Of a stretch of DNA of 64,000 bases, positions 19,031 through 28,057 are shown piece after piece. This DNA comes from Allorhizobium sonneratiae (lineage in GTDB: Bacteria > Pseudomonadota > Alphaproteobacteria > Rhizobiales > Rhizobiaceae). The position numbers were made by a program, and so were the translations under genes. The stretch's first letter is position 1; the number at the start of each line of letters is the position of its first letter. The notes beneath the pieces were generated by a model, which searched no databases, was not told where the DNA came from, and was given only the letters and a program-made list of their open reading frames with translations. The stretch lies in assembly GCF_023700755.1 (NCBI RefSeq), contig NZ_JAMKOJ010000001.1, forward strand, positions 310,001 through 374,000. The letters run 5' to 3'.

Positions 19031-21112
19031 ATGGCAGATTTCGTAGCAGTGATTCGGCGTGCCGTTGACGGTTTGTCGAACAATACCCCGGAAATGCGCG
19101 TAAAGGTCTATGAGAAGGCGCGCGGCGCGGTCACGCGGCAACTTCAGACCATGACGCCGAAACTCTCTGAGGACATGCTCAGCCGCCAGCTGGAAAAGCT
19201 TGAAGCGGCGATTGCCGAGGTCGAGTCGGATTATGCCGAGGCGCTGCCGCCCCTTGAGGAGGACGTGCCGCAGGACGTCTTTGCCGGTGCGCCGGAGCCA
19301 GAACCCGCAGCAGAGCCGGAGCGGGAACCCGAGCCAGAACCTGAAGCTGAGCCAGTGCATGAGCCGGTGCCACACGCGCCTGAGGCCTATGCGGGCGCAT
19401 CGTCTCAGAGCGAAGCCTATCATCATGAAACCCATGCTGATGAGGAGGTCGAGCACGAGGCTGAGAGCCATCAGACGCAGTCCTATGCGCCAGTTCATAC
19501 GCCTTTTGATGCGCCTTGGGCGGCCCCGGCATCGGAGCCTGAACACTATCGTGCCGATGAGCCGCATCATGCCACCCCGCTTCCTTTTCAGGACGAGCCT
19601 GAAGACCGGCATGATCCCCATGGCGATATCATGCCTGAACAGCCCCCTGTCGCTGCACCATGGATGCGGCATGAAGAGGTTCTGCATGCACCGGTTGAGG
19701 AGCCGGTTGTCTATGAGCCCTTATCGGAGCCGCAGGAGGAAAACGAGCCCCGCCATCCGATGGATGACTGGGTTCACAGCAATTTCGGTGCTGTAACACC
19801 GCCGCCGTCGCTGCGCCGGCCGGTCGATGACGAGGCCGCTGATGAGAGTGCCGGGTCTCGACAGGACGCGAACAGCGAAACGGATCTTCTGAGCGATTTC
19901 GATGCCTTCGTTCGCACCTCGACGGCGGACAAGGCTGAAGACCGTCGTGAGGCACGCTCCGAGACTGCGCATTGGGACAGCCCGATGCCAATGATCGAGC
20001 CCGGAAAACCGGGCGAACATGGCGGCGATCCGGCCTGGTTCAGCGATTTCTCCGGCGTGGCCGCAGCGTCCCAGCCAAAGCCGTCAGTTGATCCTGCACC
20101 CGATTTGCTTGCTGCCTCTGCGACGTTGCCGCCGCCCTTGCTGAAAAAAGGCCGTGGTCTTTCCGGCAAAAGGCCCTCTGCTGGTGCTTTGCGCCGGTAC
20201 GGGGTAAGCCTTGCTGTTCTGCTCATTCTTGTCGGGGCAGCTTTCTTTGCCTATCAGCAGCGTGACCGGATCGGTTCCATGGTCGGTAGCCTGACCAGCA
20301 CCGCCACCGATAAATCGGCGGCGACGACCAGCAAGGCACCAGCCCAGAGTCAGGCGGCAGCCGATGGCGCAGGTGCGGATGGTCAGAAATTTACCCAGCG
20401 TCTGATGCCGGACGGGTCTGAGGTCGATGCCGGTCAGGCACCGGCCAGTGCGGACACCGCCGAGGGTAAATCGGTCGCGCAGCAGAATGTCGCTGCCAAT
20501 GTGCCGGCGGCACCATCCTCTCAGGATGGCGCCAAGCCGGTGCCCTTCACCATTCCGGCCAATGGTCAGAAGGCCTATCTTTATGAAGAACAGGTGGGGC
20601 AGGCCACCCCGACAACGCTTCAGGGTTATGTGGTCTGGAGTGCCCAGACCGAGCATAGCGACGACGGCAAGAGCCAGCCTGTCATTCAGGGCAAGCTGAC
20701 CATTCCCGAACGGGGGCTGACGGCGCTGATTACCTTCAAGCGCAATACTGATCCGTCGCTTCCCGCCAGCCATCTGGCAGAACTGGTCTTTTCCGTGCCG
20801 AAGAGCTTTGATGGCGGCGGCATTGACAGCGTGCAGCGGATTGCAATGAAGGCGACCGAGCAGGATCGCGGCGACCCGATTGTGGCGGTTCCCGCCAAGA
20901 TCACCGACGACACCTTCATGATTGCCTTCAACGACTTCCCCGACGTGGTCAAGCGCAATATCGATATGCTGCGCCAGCGCCAGTGGATCGATATTCCGAT
21001 CAGCTATAACAACGGTCGCCGCGCTCTGATTACGCTCGATAAGGGCACGGTCGGTCAGCAGATTTTTGACAAGGTGATCAACGAGTGGGGTCCGATCCAG
21101 GACAAGAAGTAA
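19031..21112 (+). CDS. Large acidic single-pass membrane protein of unknown function
   Basis: 693 residues, ATG at 19031 after GAGAAAG. The first 70 residues are helical and conserved-looking (MADFVAVIRRAVDGLSNN, then EKLEAAIAEVESDYAEALPP). Residues about 75-240 are a low-complexity Glu/Pro/His-rich stretch with repeated EPEPE. One membrane segment follows near residues 393-413 (YGVSLAVLLILVGAAFFAYQ), then a Thr/Ala-rich linker and a folded C-terminal domain from about 510, which should be periplasmic. A similar protein follows purA in other Rhizobiaceae to my recollection. Function unknown; the topology suggests an envelope scaffold or anchoring role. Confidence 0.85.
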   Translation: MADFVAVIRRAVDGLSNNTPEMRVKVYEKARGAVTRQLQTMTPKLSEDMLSRQLEKLEAAIAEVESDYAEALPPLEEDVPQDVFAGAPEPEPAAEPEREPEPEPEAEPVHEPVPHAPEAYAGASSQSEAYHHETHADEEVEHEAESHQTQSYAPVHTPFDAPWAAPASEPEHYRADEPHHATPLPFQDEPEDRHDPHGDIMPEQPPVAAPWMRHEEVLHAPVEEPVVYEPLSEPQEENEPRHPMDDWVHSNFGAVTPPPSLRRPVDDEAADESAGSRQDANSETDLLSDFDAFVRTSTADKAEDRREARSETAHWDSPMPMIEPGKPGEHGGDPAWFSDFSGVAAASQPKPSVDPAPDLLAASATLPPPLLKKGRGLSGKRPSAGALRRYGVSLAVLLILVGAAFFAYQQRDRIGSMVGSLTSTATDKSAATTSKAPAQSQAAADGAGADGQKFTQRLMPDGSEVDAGQAPASADTAEGKSVAQQNVAANVPAAPSSQDGAKPVPFTIPANGQKAYLYEEQVGQATPTTLQGYVVWSAQTEHSDDGKSQPVIQGKLTIPERGLTALITFKRNTDPSLPASHLAELVFSVPKSFDGGGIDSVQRIAMKATEQDRGDPIVAVPAKITDDTFMIAFNDFPDVVKRNIDMLRQRQWIDIPISYNNGRRALITLDKGTVGQQIFDKVINEWGPIQDKK

Positions 21113-21138
21113 GCCGCAATTGATCGTCTTTGAAATGG

Positions 21139-21175
21139 ACCTGCCCGACGGAACTTGACCCGGGCAGGTTTTATT
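21139..21175 (+). terminator. Rho-independent terminator after the acidic membrane protein
   Basis: ACCTGCCCG (21139-21147) faces CGGGCAGGT (21161-21169) and is followed by TTTATTTTT. It ends the 19031-21112 transcript, 26 bases past its stop. Confidence 0.85.
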
Positions 21176-21186
21176 TTTGCCAGTAT

Positions 21187-21289
21187 ACAGCGACCTTTGT
21201 GCGCCAAATATGGCGCACAAAGGTCGCTGTAACACTTTTAATCTACTGCATAATTCCTGAAATCGATTCCGATTTAAGAAATTATGCAG
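21187..21289. repeat. Mosaic palindromic repeat (modules M4 and M3)
   Basis: M4 is a near-ideal 44-base palindrome with perfect 20-base arms (ACAGCGACCTTTGTGCGCCA, 21187-21206, complement 21211-21230) and loop AATA. M3 follows as CTGCATAATT (21246-21255) facing AATTATGCAG (21280-21289). The right arm of M3 supplies the stop codon of the leftward MFS gene. Further M4 copies occur near 26606, 46621 and, degenerated, 32706. Confidence 0.85.
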
Positions 21290-22535
21290 TGGCGGCTGTT
21301 GTCGTCGGGCTCTTGATCCGGTCTGGCCGTTCCGGCGCCACCTGCTTGCGGTTGATCAGGAACAACACGAGCGCCAGGGCGGCAACGCCGCCATGAACGA
21401 AATAGGCAAGCGAATAGCCGCCCTTTTCCGTCAGCCAGCCGGCAACGATATTGCTGGAAGATGCGCCGATACCCTGTATGGTCATCACGGCGGCAAGTCC
21501 CAGATTGAAGCGACCCGACCCATGCAGAATACGCTCGGCGGCAATGGGCGTGGCGATGCCGATCAGGCCAGCGCCGACACCATCGAGGATCTGCACCGGA
21601 TAAATCGCGGCAAAGCCTGAAAAACTGCCGGCGATCAGGCCGCGCAGCGGCAGTGCCACCAGCGCCACAACGAACATGGTGCTGAGACCGAAGCGTTTCA
21701 GAATAAAGGGTGACAGGGCTGCAACCGCAATCATCGACAATTGCGACACACCGGTGGTGATGGCGGTGGTCTTGAAGGGACTGTCCAGCTTGATGGAAAA
21801 ATCCTGGGCGATCAGACGGCTGATCGGCGCATTGCCGAAGTGAAAGATCATCAGCATGATGGCCAGAATAATCAGCCCGCGATTGTGGGTGAGGACGCTC
21901 AGATGCGACGGGGCGGGATGATGATTGCCGTCCGGGTTAAAACCGCGTGCGGCATCCTGATCGATATCGGCGGCCCGGATCGAGAGTGTCGCGGCAATGG
22001 TTGCCGCCGCCGCGACGATCATCAGCCCGACGACGCCCGACTGGCCGAACCGGTCAGTCAGGACAAAAACGCCGGCGAGGGCGCAGACATTTCCGGCATG
22101 GTTCCAGATTTCATTACGCGACACCTGGGCGGAAAAGGCCTTTTCGCCAACAAGGCCAAGGGTCAGACCCATCAGCGCAGGACCGATCACGGCCCCAACC
22201 AGAGCGGTGGCCGACTGACCGCCGAAAACGGAGGCCGCATCGGGACTGGCCAGCGTCCATAAGGCCATGGCGGTGACCAGCAGAACGGGCAGAATGATCA
22301 TGCTGCGCTTGTAGGGAAGGCTGTCGACAAGTGCACCGAACAACGGTGTGGCGATCATGCCGATCACCCCGCCAATGGTGGCGATCACGCCGAGTGTCAT
22401 CGGCGTCCAGCCATGGGTTGCCAGAAATCCATCGAGAAAAGGACCAAGCCCGTCCCGCGCATCCGCGAGAAAGAAATTCAAGATAGCGAGCGCAATGAGA
22501 GAGCGCCGACTTGCAACAGTCAATTGCGGCGACAT
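21282..22535 (-). CDS. Major facilitator superfamily transporter
   Basis: 417-residue permease with twelve predicted helices. FFLADARDGLGPFLDGFLAT begins the first helix pair, and GALVDSLPYKRSM is the loop 2-3 MFS motif. IKLDSPFKTTAITTGVSQLS marks the second half. The ATG at 22535 follows GGAATCAG; an in-frame TTG lies two codons upstream. The last codons and stop (GCA TAA) fall inside a mosaic palindrome, so the C-terminal Thr-Ala-Ala-Thr-Ala tail may have been set by repeat insertion. Substrate unknown. It is separated by 194 bases from the divergent ArsB-like gene. Confidence 0.83.
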   Translation of the reverse strand: MSPQLTVASRRSLIALAILNFFLADARDGLGPFLDGFLATHGWTPMTLGVIATIGGVIGMIATPLFGALVDSLPYKRSMIILPVLLVTAMALWTLASPDAASVFGGQSATALVGAVIGPALMGLTLGLVGEKAFSAQVSRNEIWNHAGNVCALAGVFVLTDRFGQSGVVGLMIVAAAATIAATLSIRAADIDQDAARGFNPDGNHHPAPSHLSVLTHNRGLIILAIMLMIFHFGNAPISRLIAQDFSIKLDSPFKTTAITTGVSQLSMIAVAALSPFILKRFGLSTMFVVALVALPLRGLIAGSFSGFAAIYPVQILDGVGAGLIGIATPIAAERILHGSGRFNLGLAAVMTIQGIGASSSNIVAGWLTEKGGYSLAYFVHGGVAALALVLFLINRKQVAPERPDRIKSPTTTAATA

Positions 22536-22729
22536 GGGCAATCTGATTCCAGAAATACATTATATTTTCCCTTAAATTCAGGGGGAATAAAATTGTTCCC
22601 TGAGGCTTGCGTTTATTTTTCCGCGGCCTACTTCCTCTCCCGGACCGGGGCGGGTAACGGTTGATCAGGTCATTTTTCCCTTGTGCGCAAGCCGACTTTT
22701 GAACAGGCCCAATTTTGACAGGAATGCCA

Positions 22730-23992
22730 ATGACATCGATTTATATCACCTGGGCTGTCGCGGTTCTGGCGGTGCTGGGGGTGATCATCCGGCCTTTCTC
22801 CTTACCGGAGGCGGTTTTTGCCGTGGCGGGGGCGCTCATTCTCATGCTGCTGGGGCGTATCGATCTTGCCGATGCGCTGGCAGGCGTGGAAAAGGGAACG
22901 GATGTCTATCTTTTTCTGATTGGCATGATGCTTTTGTCGGAGCTTGCCCGGCGTGAAGGGCTGTTCGACTGGCTGGCGGCGCTGGCGACGGCGCGGGCGA
23001 AAGGATCACCGGTACGGTTGTTTGGGCTGGTCTATCTGGTCGGCATTGTGGTGACGGCGTTGTTGTCCAATGATGCAACAGCTGTGGTGCTGACACCGGC
23101 GGTTTATGCGGCAACACGGGCGGCAAGACTGAAAAATCCGATGCCCTATCTTTTGATCTGCGCCTTTATCGCCAATGCCGCCAGTTTCGTTCTGCCGATT
23201 TCCAATCCGGCCAATCTGGTGATTTTCAGTGGCGGGGTCATGCCGCCGCTGCCCGCCTGGTTTGCCACCTTTGCCCTGCCGTCGCTGGTCGCGATTGTTG
23301 TGACCTATGCCGCCCTGTTTTTCGTCTGCCGCCACGAGATCCGCACGGAGACGCTGGCGCGTGACAGTGTTATGCCGCCATTGAGCCGCAGCGCCAGCCT
23401 GGCGGGTGCGGGCTTGCTGCTTACCGCCGTGATTTTGATGGCAGCCTCGGCGCTGGGGTTCGACCTTGGCCTGCCGACCTTTATCACCGGCACTTTGACC
23501 ACGCTTGTCGTGCTGCTACTGACCCGGCAAAGCCCGGTCGAAACGCTCAAAGGGGTGTCGTGGAGCGTCTTGCCGCTGGTTGCTGGCCTGTTCGTGCTGG
23601 TGGAGGCGCTGGACAAGACGGGTCTGACACAGATGCTGGCCGATGTGCTCAAGCAGCAGACGGTCGCGCATGGGACGCTCGCTCCATTTGGGGCCGGATT
23701 GGCCACCGGTTTTCTCGCCAATCTGGTCAATAATCTTCCGGCAGGGCTGGTGGCGGGCGCGACGGTGGCGGCGGCAAAGGCGGGTAGCGCTGTCTCCGGC
23801 GCGGTGCTGATCGGCATCGATCTGGGGCCGAACCTGTCGGTTACCGGCTCGCTCGCCACGATTTTATGGCTCACTGCGCTGCGCCGGGAAGGGCTGCATA
23901 TGGGGGCCTGGGCTTTCCTGAAAATCGGGGCGGTGGTGATGATCCCGGCGCTGGTGCTGTCGCTTGCAACGCTCGTTGCCATCAGCGGCTGA
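22730..23992 (+). CDS. ArsB/NhaD-family anion permease
   Basis: 420-residue ion-transporter-superfamily permease with about eleven helices. GRIDLADALAGVEKGTDVYL with FLIGMMLLSELARREG, and LLSNDATAVVLTPAVY, are the hallmark segments of ArsB-like proteins. The second copy is GFLANLVNNLPAGLV. Of three in-frame starts (22715, 22724, 22730), the ATG at 22730 has AGGA at the right distance. No arsR, arsC or other arsenic gene is adjacent, so arsenite export is unproven and another anion is possible. Confidence 0.82.
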   Translation: MTSIYITWAVAVLAVLGVIIRPFSLPEAVFAVAGALILMLLGRIDLADALAGVEKGTDVYLFLIGMMLLSELARREGLFDWLAALATARAKGSPVRLFGLVYLVGIVVTALLSNDATAVVLTPAVYAATRAARLKNPMPYLLICAFIANAASFVLPISNPANLVIFSGGVMPPLPAWFATFALPSLVAIVVTYAALFFVCRHEIRTETLARDSVMPPLSRSASLAGAGLLLTAVILMAASALGFDLGLPTFITGTLTTLVVLLLTRQSPVETLKGVSWSVLPLVAGLFVLVEALDKTGLTQMLADVLKQQTVAHGTLAPFGAGLATGFLANLVNNLPAGLVAGATVAAAKAGSAVSGAVLIGIDLGPNLSVTGSLATILWLTALRREGLHMGAWAFLKIGAVVMIPALVLSLATLVAISG

Positions 23993-23997
23993 GTGCC

Positions 23998-24049
23998 TAG
24001 AGAATTTCTAGGAAAACCGCTCTGCACTTTTCCGGGAAATGCTCTGGCA
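23998..24049. repeat. Single M5 repeat module
   Basis: An M5 copy with the shared core aaaaccgctctgcacttttc and end gggaaatgctctgg, directly after the ArsB-like stop. Related copies lie at 16318, 46668 and 55434. Confidence 0.65.
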
Positions 24050-24133
24050 ACAGGACACGCCAGATTTACGCAATGCAAAACAGCCGCAAACAGGGGTTGC
24101 GGCTGGCATGTTTCTGGATGGAATGACGTCTGA

Positions 24134-26110
24134 TCAGAACTCTTCCCAGCTTTCGGCCGGTGCGTTTGCGCCCATGGCCTTGGCCAGCTTATTGACCATG
24201 CGGCGGGCCGGGGAGGGCTGCTGCTTGTGTGAGGCTGCAGCGGCTGCGGGTTTCGCCGAGGCAGCTCTCATGGCGGGTGCAGAAGAGGCCACTGCGGAAG
24301 AGGCAGGCATCGAGGCATGGCGGGCGGCGCCATCGAAGCGGAACTGGCTGATCAATTGGCGCAACCGGTCGGATTCGCTGGCAAGTGTCGAGCTGGCGGC
24401 CGTGGCTTCTTCCACCATGGCGGCGTTCTGCTGGGTCACCTGATCCATCTGGTTGACGGCGGTGTTCACCTCGGCCAGACCGACCGATTGTTCGCGGGCG
24501 CTGGTGGCAATGGCATCGAGCTGGGTGTTGATCGACACAACATGGCTCTCGATGATTTTCAGCGCCTCACCGGTGGCGGTGACCAGCTTGACCCCGCCTT
24601 CGACTTCCTGAGCCGAATTGCGGATCAGGTCCTTGATCTCCTTGGCAGCCTGGGCCGAGCGCTGGGCCAGTTCACGCACTTCCTGCGCGACAACGGCAAA
24701 GCCCTTGCCGGCTTCCCCGGCGCGTGCGGCTTCGACACCGGCGTTCAGCGCCAGAAGGTTGGTCTGGAAGGCGATTTCATCAATCACGCCGATGATGTTG
24801 GAGATCTGGCTGGAGGATGCCTCGATCCGCTGCATGGCATCGATAGCCTTGGAGACGACCTCACCGGACTGGCGGGCGGAGGTGTTGGCTTCCATCGCCA
24901 CGGTGCGGGCCTCTTCCGTCCGCTTGGACGAGTTGGAGACATTGGTGGTGATCTGATCCAGCGCGGCTGCGGTTTCTTCCAGAGATGCCGCCTGCTGTTC
25001 TGTGCGTCTGGACAGATCGTTGGCGCTGCCGCTCAGTTCACGTGCACCGGAATCGATGGTTCCCGTGGCGTGGGAGACCTGCATCAGGGTTTCACGCAAG
25101 GTGTTGACGGTGGCGTTGAAATCGTTGCGAAGGCCTTCAAATTCCTGGGCGAACGGCTTGGAAAGGGTGAAAGTGAGATCGCCGTCGGACAATTGTTTCA
25201 AACCCTGAGCCAGACCGGATGTCGCCTCAGCCATATCCTCGGCGCGCTTGCGATCGATGTCGGCAATGCGGGCGCGTTCGCTTTCGTTCATCTGCCGGGT
25301 TTCGGCAGCCTGACGATCGCTTTCGATCTTGTCTATGGCCGTTTTGCGGAACACTTCCACACAGGCAGCCATTTCGCCCACTTCATCCTTGCGGCCCTGA
25401 CCGGGGATGGTGATGTCATTGCGGCCTGCAGCCAGATCGAGCATGGCGCCGGTGATGCCGCGCAGAGGGCTGACCAGAGCCCGGTTGAGCAGGAAAAGGC
25501 CGATGGCTGCCGTCAGCAGCATAACGATCCCGCCGACAATCGATGTCGTCACGGAGAGGCTGGCTGCATTGTCAGCATCTGTCTTGCGCACACCGAGCAG
25601 AGAGGATTCTGCCTCGATCATCTGCTTGACGATGCCGCGAATGCCGTCCATCGAGGTCTTGCCAGCGCCGGAAATCTCGATCTGGCGTGCTTTGTCCCAG
25701 GTGGCCTGATTTTCCATGAACTGCATTTCGGGTCTTACGACTTTATCGTGCCAGTTTTGCGCGAAAGCATCGATGTCATCGAGGCGTTTCTGCTCGGAAG
25801 GATTATCGGAGGTAAGCTGTTTCAGCGCATCCCAATTTGTCTTATAGGCCTTCTCGCCAGCAATCTGCGGCTCGAGAAACTTTTTGTCTCCTGCCAAAAG
25901 ATAGGCGCGCATGCCGGTTTCCTGGTCGACCATGGCCGCCATCATGGTATTGATATGGCCAATGACAAGATAGGTGTGATCGGTCCATCTGGAACTGTTG
26001 CTCTGAGTGGAGCTTGAGTTGTAGCTGACTGTCGAAACAATTAGGCTGACAGCAATCAGCACGCCCAGAATCAGTGATATTTTGGTAAGAGTTCGTGCAT
26101 TTTGGAACAT
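24134..26110 (-). CDS. Methyl-accepting chemotaxis protein with CHASE3-like sensor
   Basis: 658-residue chemoreceptor. It has a membrane helix at about residues 10-30, a periplasmic four-helix CHASE3-like domain ([20 protein letters not shown]), a second membrane helix near 190-210, and HAMP. The signalling domain hairpin is [20 protein letters not shown] with [20 protein letters not shown]. The C-terminus ends in ESWEEF, matching the xWxxF pentapeptide that tethers CheR/CheB, so the receptor is probably adapted by methylation. The ATG at 26110 gives a normal N-terminus; an upstream in-frame start at 26191 would add 27 residues before the helix. It is isolated from other chemotaxis genes, and its ligand is unknown. 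Confidence 0.92.
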   Translation of the reverse strand: MFQNARTLTKISLILGVLIAVSLIVSTVSYNSSSTQSNSSRWTDHTYLVIGHINTMMAAMVDQETGMRAYLLAGDKKFLEPQIAGEKAYKTNWDALKQLTSDNPSEQKRLDDIDAFAQNWHDKVVRPEMQFMENQATWDKARQIEISGAGKTSMDGIRGIVKQMIEAESSLLGVRKTDADNAASLSVTTSIVGGIVMLLTAAIGLFLLNRALVSPLRGITGAMLDLAAGRNDITIPGQGRKDEVGEMAACVEVFRKTAIDKIESDRQAAETRQMNESERARIADIDRKRAEDMAEATSGLAQGLKQLSDGDLTFTLSKPFAQEFEGLRNDFNATVNTLRETLMQVSHATGTIDSGARELSGSANDLSRRTEQQAASLEETAAALDQITTNVSNSSKRTEEARTVAMEANTSARQSGEVVSKAIDAMQRIEASSSQISNIIGVIDEIAFQTNLLALNAGVEAARAGEAGKGFAVVAQEVRELAQRSAQAAKEIKDLIRNSAQEVEGGVKLVTATGEALKIIESHVVSINTQLDAIATSAREQSVGLAEVNTAVNQMDQVTQQNAAMVEEATAASSTLASESDRLRQLISQFRFDGAARHASMPASSAVASSAPAMRAASAKPAAAAASHKQQPSPARRMVNKLAKAMGANAPAESWEEF

Positions 26111-26605
26111 GACTGCCTGCTTCCCTATGGTCGCCGGAGGGCTGATCCTCCGGATTTTCGCTTCGCTGTGTTTTGCCTGCCGGGTATTCATTTTGAATTT
26201 TCTATGTATCGTTAATTACAAATATAAATTCAATTTATTAAGAATTTACTCATGTTGTAAATCCTGTTGATTCTTGGCAGAAATGCAGTCATGGATTGTA
26301 AAGACTGCTATTCACGCGCGTTTTCAAAATAATTTATTTTAAGTTGTGGCGAATTTTACTTTTATTCTCCGCTTACCGGATCCTTAGTCTTAAGGATTCA
26401 TAAATCCTAATGGCTGTTGCGTTGATGGTTGTTACACTCAACGTTTGCTTGTGAACTTTATATAAATCACTAAATTATAAAATGTTCAAAAAATCCCTAG
26501 AATTTTAGGGTTGTATGTTTTTCTTCGAAAAAGAGGGGGAGAGACAGAGGTTTTGGGCAGATTTCAGCGGTTGCAATGCTGTTTTAGATGAAAACAAGGC
26601 CTTTG
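26111..26605. other. AT-rich non-coding region upstream of the chemoreceptor
   Basis: About 490 bases without a supportable gene and clearly more AT-rich than the surroundings. It includes the chemoreceptor promoter region. At 26390-26404 there is TTAA-N7-TAAA, one base off a CtrA box, overlapping a GATTC methylation-type site. No transposase, integrase or RNA gene was recognised. Confidence 0.5.
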
Positions 26606-26945
26606 CAGTGCCGTGCGCCATATATGGCGCGCGCAGGTCGCTGTACCCCTATAAATCTACTGGATAACTTTCACCTTAATCCATTCCGGTTTAAGGTGAA
26701 AGTTATGCAGTACGTTGTCGATTAAAGCATGTCGCGTTTTATTGTCCTCAATAAAACGATAAAGAACATGCTAAAAAACAAAGGCTTAAAGCACGTTGAC
26801 TGAGGATGATAAGCCCCAATGGGGTTGAGAGCGTTTCTGTGTTGAATGGAAACACAGAAACGCTCTCACTTTTTGTTATCAAATCGTATTTTTTCGAAAA
26901 CCGGTTCCCGCTTTTCGGCTGATGCTCTCAAAGCTGAAAGAGATT
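26606..26945. repeat. Five-to-six-module mosaic repeat downstream of rpoH
   Basis: In order: a degraded M4 (about 26606-26645, core gccatatatggcgc); M3 (about 26660-26710) with arms aactttcaccttaa and complement; M1 (26722-26771); M2 (about 26784-26818); M6 with perfect 17-base arms GAGAGCGTTTCTGTGTT (26827-26843) and complement (26851-26867); and M7 (about 26888-26930) with cgaaaaccggttcccgcttt. It is the longest mosaic in the window and lies just beyond the 3' end of rpoH. Confidence 0.8.
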
Positions 26946-26961
26946 TGCCGCTGTCTCGTTC

Positions 26962-27864
26962 TCAGGCATCCACCACGCGCAAGGCTTTTGCGCGTTCTTC
27001 CGCCTCTTTTTGAACGGCTTCCTGCACTTTTTCAAAGGCGCGAACCTCGATCTGGCGCACGCGCTCGCGGCTGATGTCGAATTCCGTTGAAAGATCCTCC
27101 AGCGTGACGGGGTCTTCTTTCAGGCGGCGCGCCTCGAAAATACGGCGCTCTCGATCATTCAGCACATCCAGGGCACGGGAGAGCATGGAACGGCGGGTTT
27201 CCAGTTCATCCTGTTCGATCAGGACCTCTTCCTGACTGTCATGCTCATCGACGAGCCAATCCTGCCACTGGCCGGATTCGCCTTCGCTTGCCCGAAGCGG
27301 GGCATTGAGAGAGGCGTCACCGGAGAGCCGCCGGTTCATCGATACGACTTCTTCCTCGCTGACATTCAGCTTGGTGGCGATTTCCTTCACCTGATCGGGT
27401 TTGAGATCGCCTTCGTCAATCGCCTGGATACGGCCCTTGAGGCGGCGCAGGTTGAAGAACAGCCGCTTCTGATTGGCGGTTGTGCCCATTTTAACCAATG
27501 ACCACGAACGCAGGATATATTCCTGAATGGAGGCCTTGATCCACCACATGGCATAGGTGGCAAGACGGAAACCGCGCTCGGGATCGAATTTCTTCACCGC
27601 CTGCATCAGGCCGACATTGCCTTCGGAGACGACTTCGCCGATCGGCAGACCATAGCCGCGATAGCCCATGGCGATTTTCGCCACCAGCCGCAAATGGCTT
27701 GTCACCAGCCGGTGCGCGGCATCGCGGTCGCCATGCTCGGCATAGCGTTTCGCCAGCATATATTCTTCCTGCGGCTCCAGCATCGGAAACTTGCGGATCT
27801 CATCGAGATAACGGTTGAGACCGGCTTCGCCAGCGGTAATGGTCGGTAATGTATTGCGGGCCAT
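26962..27864 (-). CDS. rpoH: RNA polymerase heat-shock sigma factor RpoH
   Basis: 300-residue sigma-70-family factor of the sigma-32 class. The RpoH box NQKRLFFNLRRLKGRIQAID, unique to heat-shock sigmas, lies near residues 130-149. Region 2 has VSEGNVGLMQAVKKFDPERG with FRLATYAMWWIKASIQEYIL. Region 4 ends ISRERVRQIEVRAFEKVQEA. The ATG at 27864 follows AAAGGGG. It directs transcription of chaperone and protease genes. Rhizobia often carry two rpoH copies, and which paralogue this is cannot be decided here. Confidence 0.96.
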   Translation of the reverse strand: MARNTLPTITAGEAGLNRYLDEIRKFPMLEPQEEYMLAKRYAEHGDRDAAHRLVTSHLRLVAKIAMGYRGYGLPIGEVVSEGNVGLMQAVKKFDPERGFRLATYAMWWIKASIQEYILRSWSLVKMGTTANQKRLFFNLRRLKGRIQAIDEGDLKPDQVKEIATKLNVSEEEVVSMNRRLSGDASLNAPLRASEGESGQWQDWLVDEHDSQEEVLIEQDELETRRSMLSRALDVLNDRERRIFEARRLKEDPVTLEDLSTEFDISRERVRQIEVRAFEKVQEAVQKEAEERAKALRVVDA

Positions 27865-27953
27865 TGAGCACCCCTTTCGTCGATGAACTCCCCTGGATCA
27901 AAAGGGCAAGTTCGCTCCTGCGGATCGCATGATCCCACACGAGTCCAGTTCAG

Positions 27954-27982
27954 AGATAAGAATGCTTTCGCCACAATTCAAG
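27954..27982 (-). promoter_or_regulatory. Candidate rpoH promoter
   Basis: Read on the minus strand, CTTGAA (27977-27982) and TTATCT (27954-27959) are separated by exactly 17 bases, about 90 bases upstream of the rpoH start. This fits a housekeeping or heat-shock-type promoter. A GAGTC site (27941-27945) lies just downstream. Confidence 0.45.
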
Positions 27983-28011
27983 CATTTCAACCGCCATGTG
28001 GCCATAGCAAA

Positions 28012-28027
28012 GGCTGCTTTTGCAGCC
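28012..28027 (-). terminator. Terminator-like hairpin after the pseudouridine synthase gene
   Basis: On the minus strand GGCTGC, loop AAAA, GCAGCC, then TTTG, 30 bases beyond the stop of the pseudouridine synthase gene. The stem is short (6 bp). Confidence 0.5.
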
Positions 28028-28057
28028 GCATGTCTGAAACAATGATCCTGTCTCGGC

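Noticed and set aside
26111-26605. AT-rich gap as a genomic island border or insertion sequence
   Set aside because: No transposase, integrase, tRNA or direct repeats; more likely a long promoter region with decayed repeats.
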